Part shown: positions 17,959-18,552 of the stretch, one piece after another
Position numbering within the stretch: the first letter of the stretch is position 1
Layout: every line of letters begins with the position of its first letter
DNA from: Ophiostoma sp. CBS 140.51
Lineage: Eukaryota; Ascomycota; Sordariomycetes; Ophiostomatales; Ophiostomataceae
NCBI GenBank assembly: GCA_029298735.1
Contig: JANSLP010000484.1
Span: forward strand, 1-18,552
Length of the DNA: 18,552 bases
Direction: 5' to 3'
Program-made: the position numbers and the translations under genes
The notes under the pieces: generated by a model
Seen by the model: only the letters and a program-made list of their open reading frames with translations
What the model was told of the DNA's origin: nothing
Database searches by the model: none

Positions 17959-18552
17959 CTTGGGGATTGTGGGAGGAGTGTCGCGGTTCGTCGTGATGCA
18001 GTGCAAAAGGCGCAAACAAAAAGCGCGTCTACTTTCGAGGAGAAGTCGCAGCGTAAGTCGGCTACGCGGGTGTCGAACGTCGACTTCGAAAAAGAGAGCG
18101 ATTGATGACGTCGGGGTATGCTTTTTCGGCGGTTGAGAAGCTGCAATGCCGAAGTGTGAGGCTGTCGTGCGAGAGTGAAAAGTTGTGTGATGATTGAGGA
18201 CTGACGTTGACTTTTTTGGCGTTGCCTTTGTTGGTACTAGGAAGCTAGGGCGGGCTGTTGTCTGGTTCGTTCCTGCTGTTTTTTTCTTGCTCTGCTCTTG
18301 CTTGCCTTGCTCACCTCCCGCCTAGCGCCTCGCGCTTGCGACCAGTAGCCTCACCTGGTCCGTGCTCTAACAAAACTGCAAAGAGCAAGAGCGCAAATCG
18401 GTCGAGACGGAAGGTGCGATACAAAATTACTATAATAATAATAAAATATCTGGAACTCATAACCGAAACATAACGACAGAAATCCCTGCCTAGAAGCCAA
18501 GGAGAGGGGAAGAGCCAGGGCCAGTGTTGCCCGCGGGACTTGCCAGCAAAGA
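17959..18552 (-). promoter_or_regulatory. Upstream region of SAD1
   Basis: On the - strand there is no ATG in the 499 bp upstream of the SAD1 start (17959-18457), which fits a leader plus promoter. TGACGTC at 18106-18112 resembles a CRE-type bZIP site. AT-rich sequence at 18430-18450 could hold a TATA-like element. An in-frame extension to about 18015 exists but has no ATG. No gene is supported on the + strand out to the window end. Confidence 0.5.

Noticed and set aside
17959..18015. A 19-residue upstream extension of Sad1
   Set aside because: It has no ATG; the first ATG is at 17958 in a good context, followed by the acidic N terminus.
1..18552. Transposons, tRNA or snoRNA genes, CRISPR arrays, biosynthetic cluster
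   Set aside because: I looked for terminal inverted repeats, transposase or reverse-transcriptase motifs, tRNA B-box sequence, C/D box pairs and repeated spacer units and found none I could support. No synthase or transporter genes are present.

Overview
This window is nuclear DNA of a filamentous ascomycete (Pezizomycotina, most likely a Sordariomycete; anything finer is a guess). The reasons are short GT-AG introns of 51-67 bp with CTAAC/CTGAC branch sites, GC-rich third codon positions, CT-rich leaders, long gene-free stretches, and protein families in their fungal forms. I see no mobile element, CRISPR array, tRNA, rRNA or biosynthetic cluster. The region reads as conserved housekeeping DNA.

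Layout, left to right. 1-2813 has no gene I can support; it ends in a CT-rich probable promoter and leader. 2814-3530 (+) encodes an unrecognised, mostly disordered protein. It converges on 4009-4950 (-), the splicing factor Yju2/CWC16. Next comes 5517-7643 (-), a methylenetetrahydrofolate reductase of the Met12 type. An 855-bp divergent intergenic region separates it from 8499-11229 (+), glutamine-dependent NAD+ synthetase, rebuilt here as ten exons. 11230-13931 has no gene; its last 1,286 bp contain no ATG on the sense strand and look like the leader of 13932-15278 (+), a class II eIF4E (4EHP type) in three exons. That gene converges on 15769-17958 (-), Sad1/USP39, the inactive ubiquitin-protease-like factor of the U4/U6.U5 tri-snRNP. 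17959-18552 is its upstream region.

The genes do not form a pathway. Three act on mRNA (Yju2 and Sad1 in splicing, eIF4E2 in cap binding) and two make or use cofactors (folate one-carbon units, NAD+). Linkage need not mean shared function. The observations most worth checking are the very long start-codon-free leader of the eIF4E2 gene, an imperfect 49-bp palindrome containing CACGTG upstream of YJU2, a roughly 165-residue Pro/Gln-rich insertion inside the Sad1 pseudoprotease fold, the His/Asn-rich tail of eIF4E2, the 22- and 41-nt exons of the NAD synthetase gene, and the unidentified small protein. I did not find a clear candidate for a new multi-gene system.
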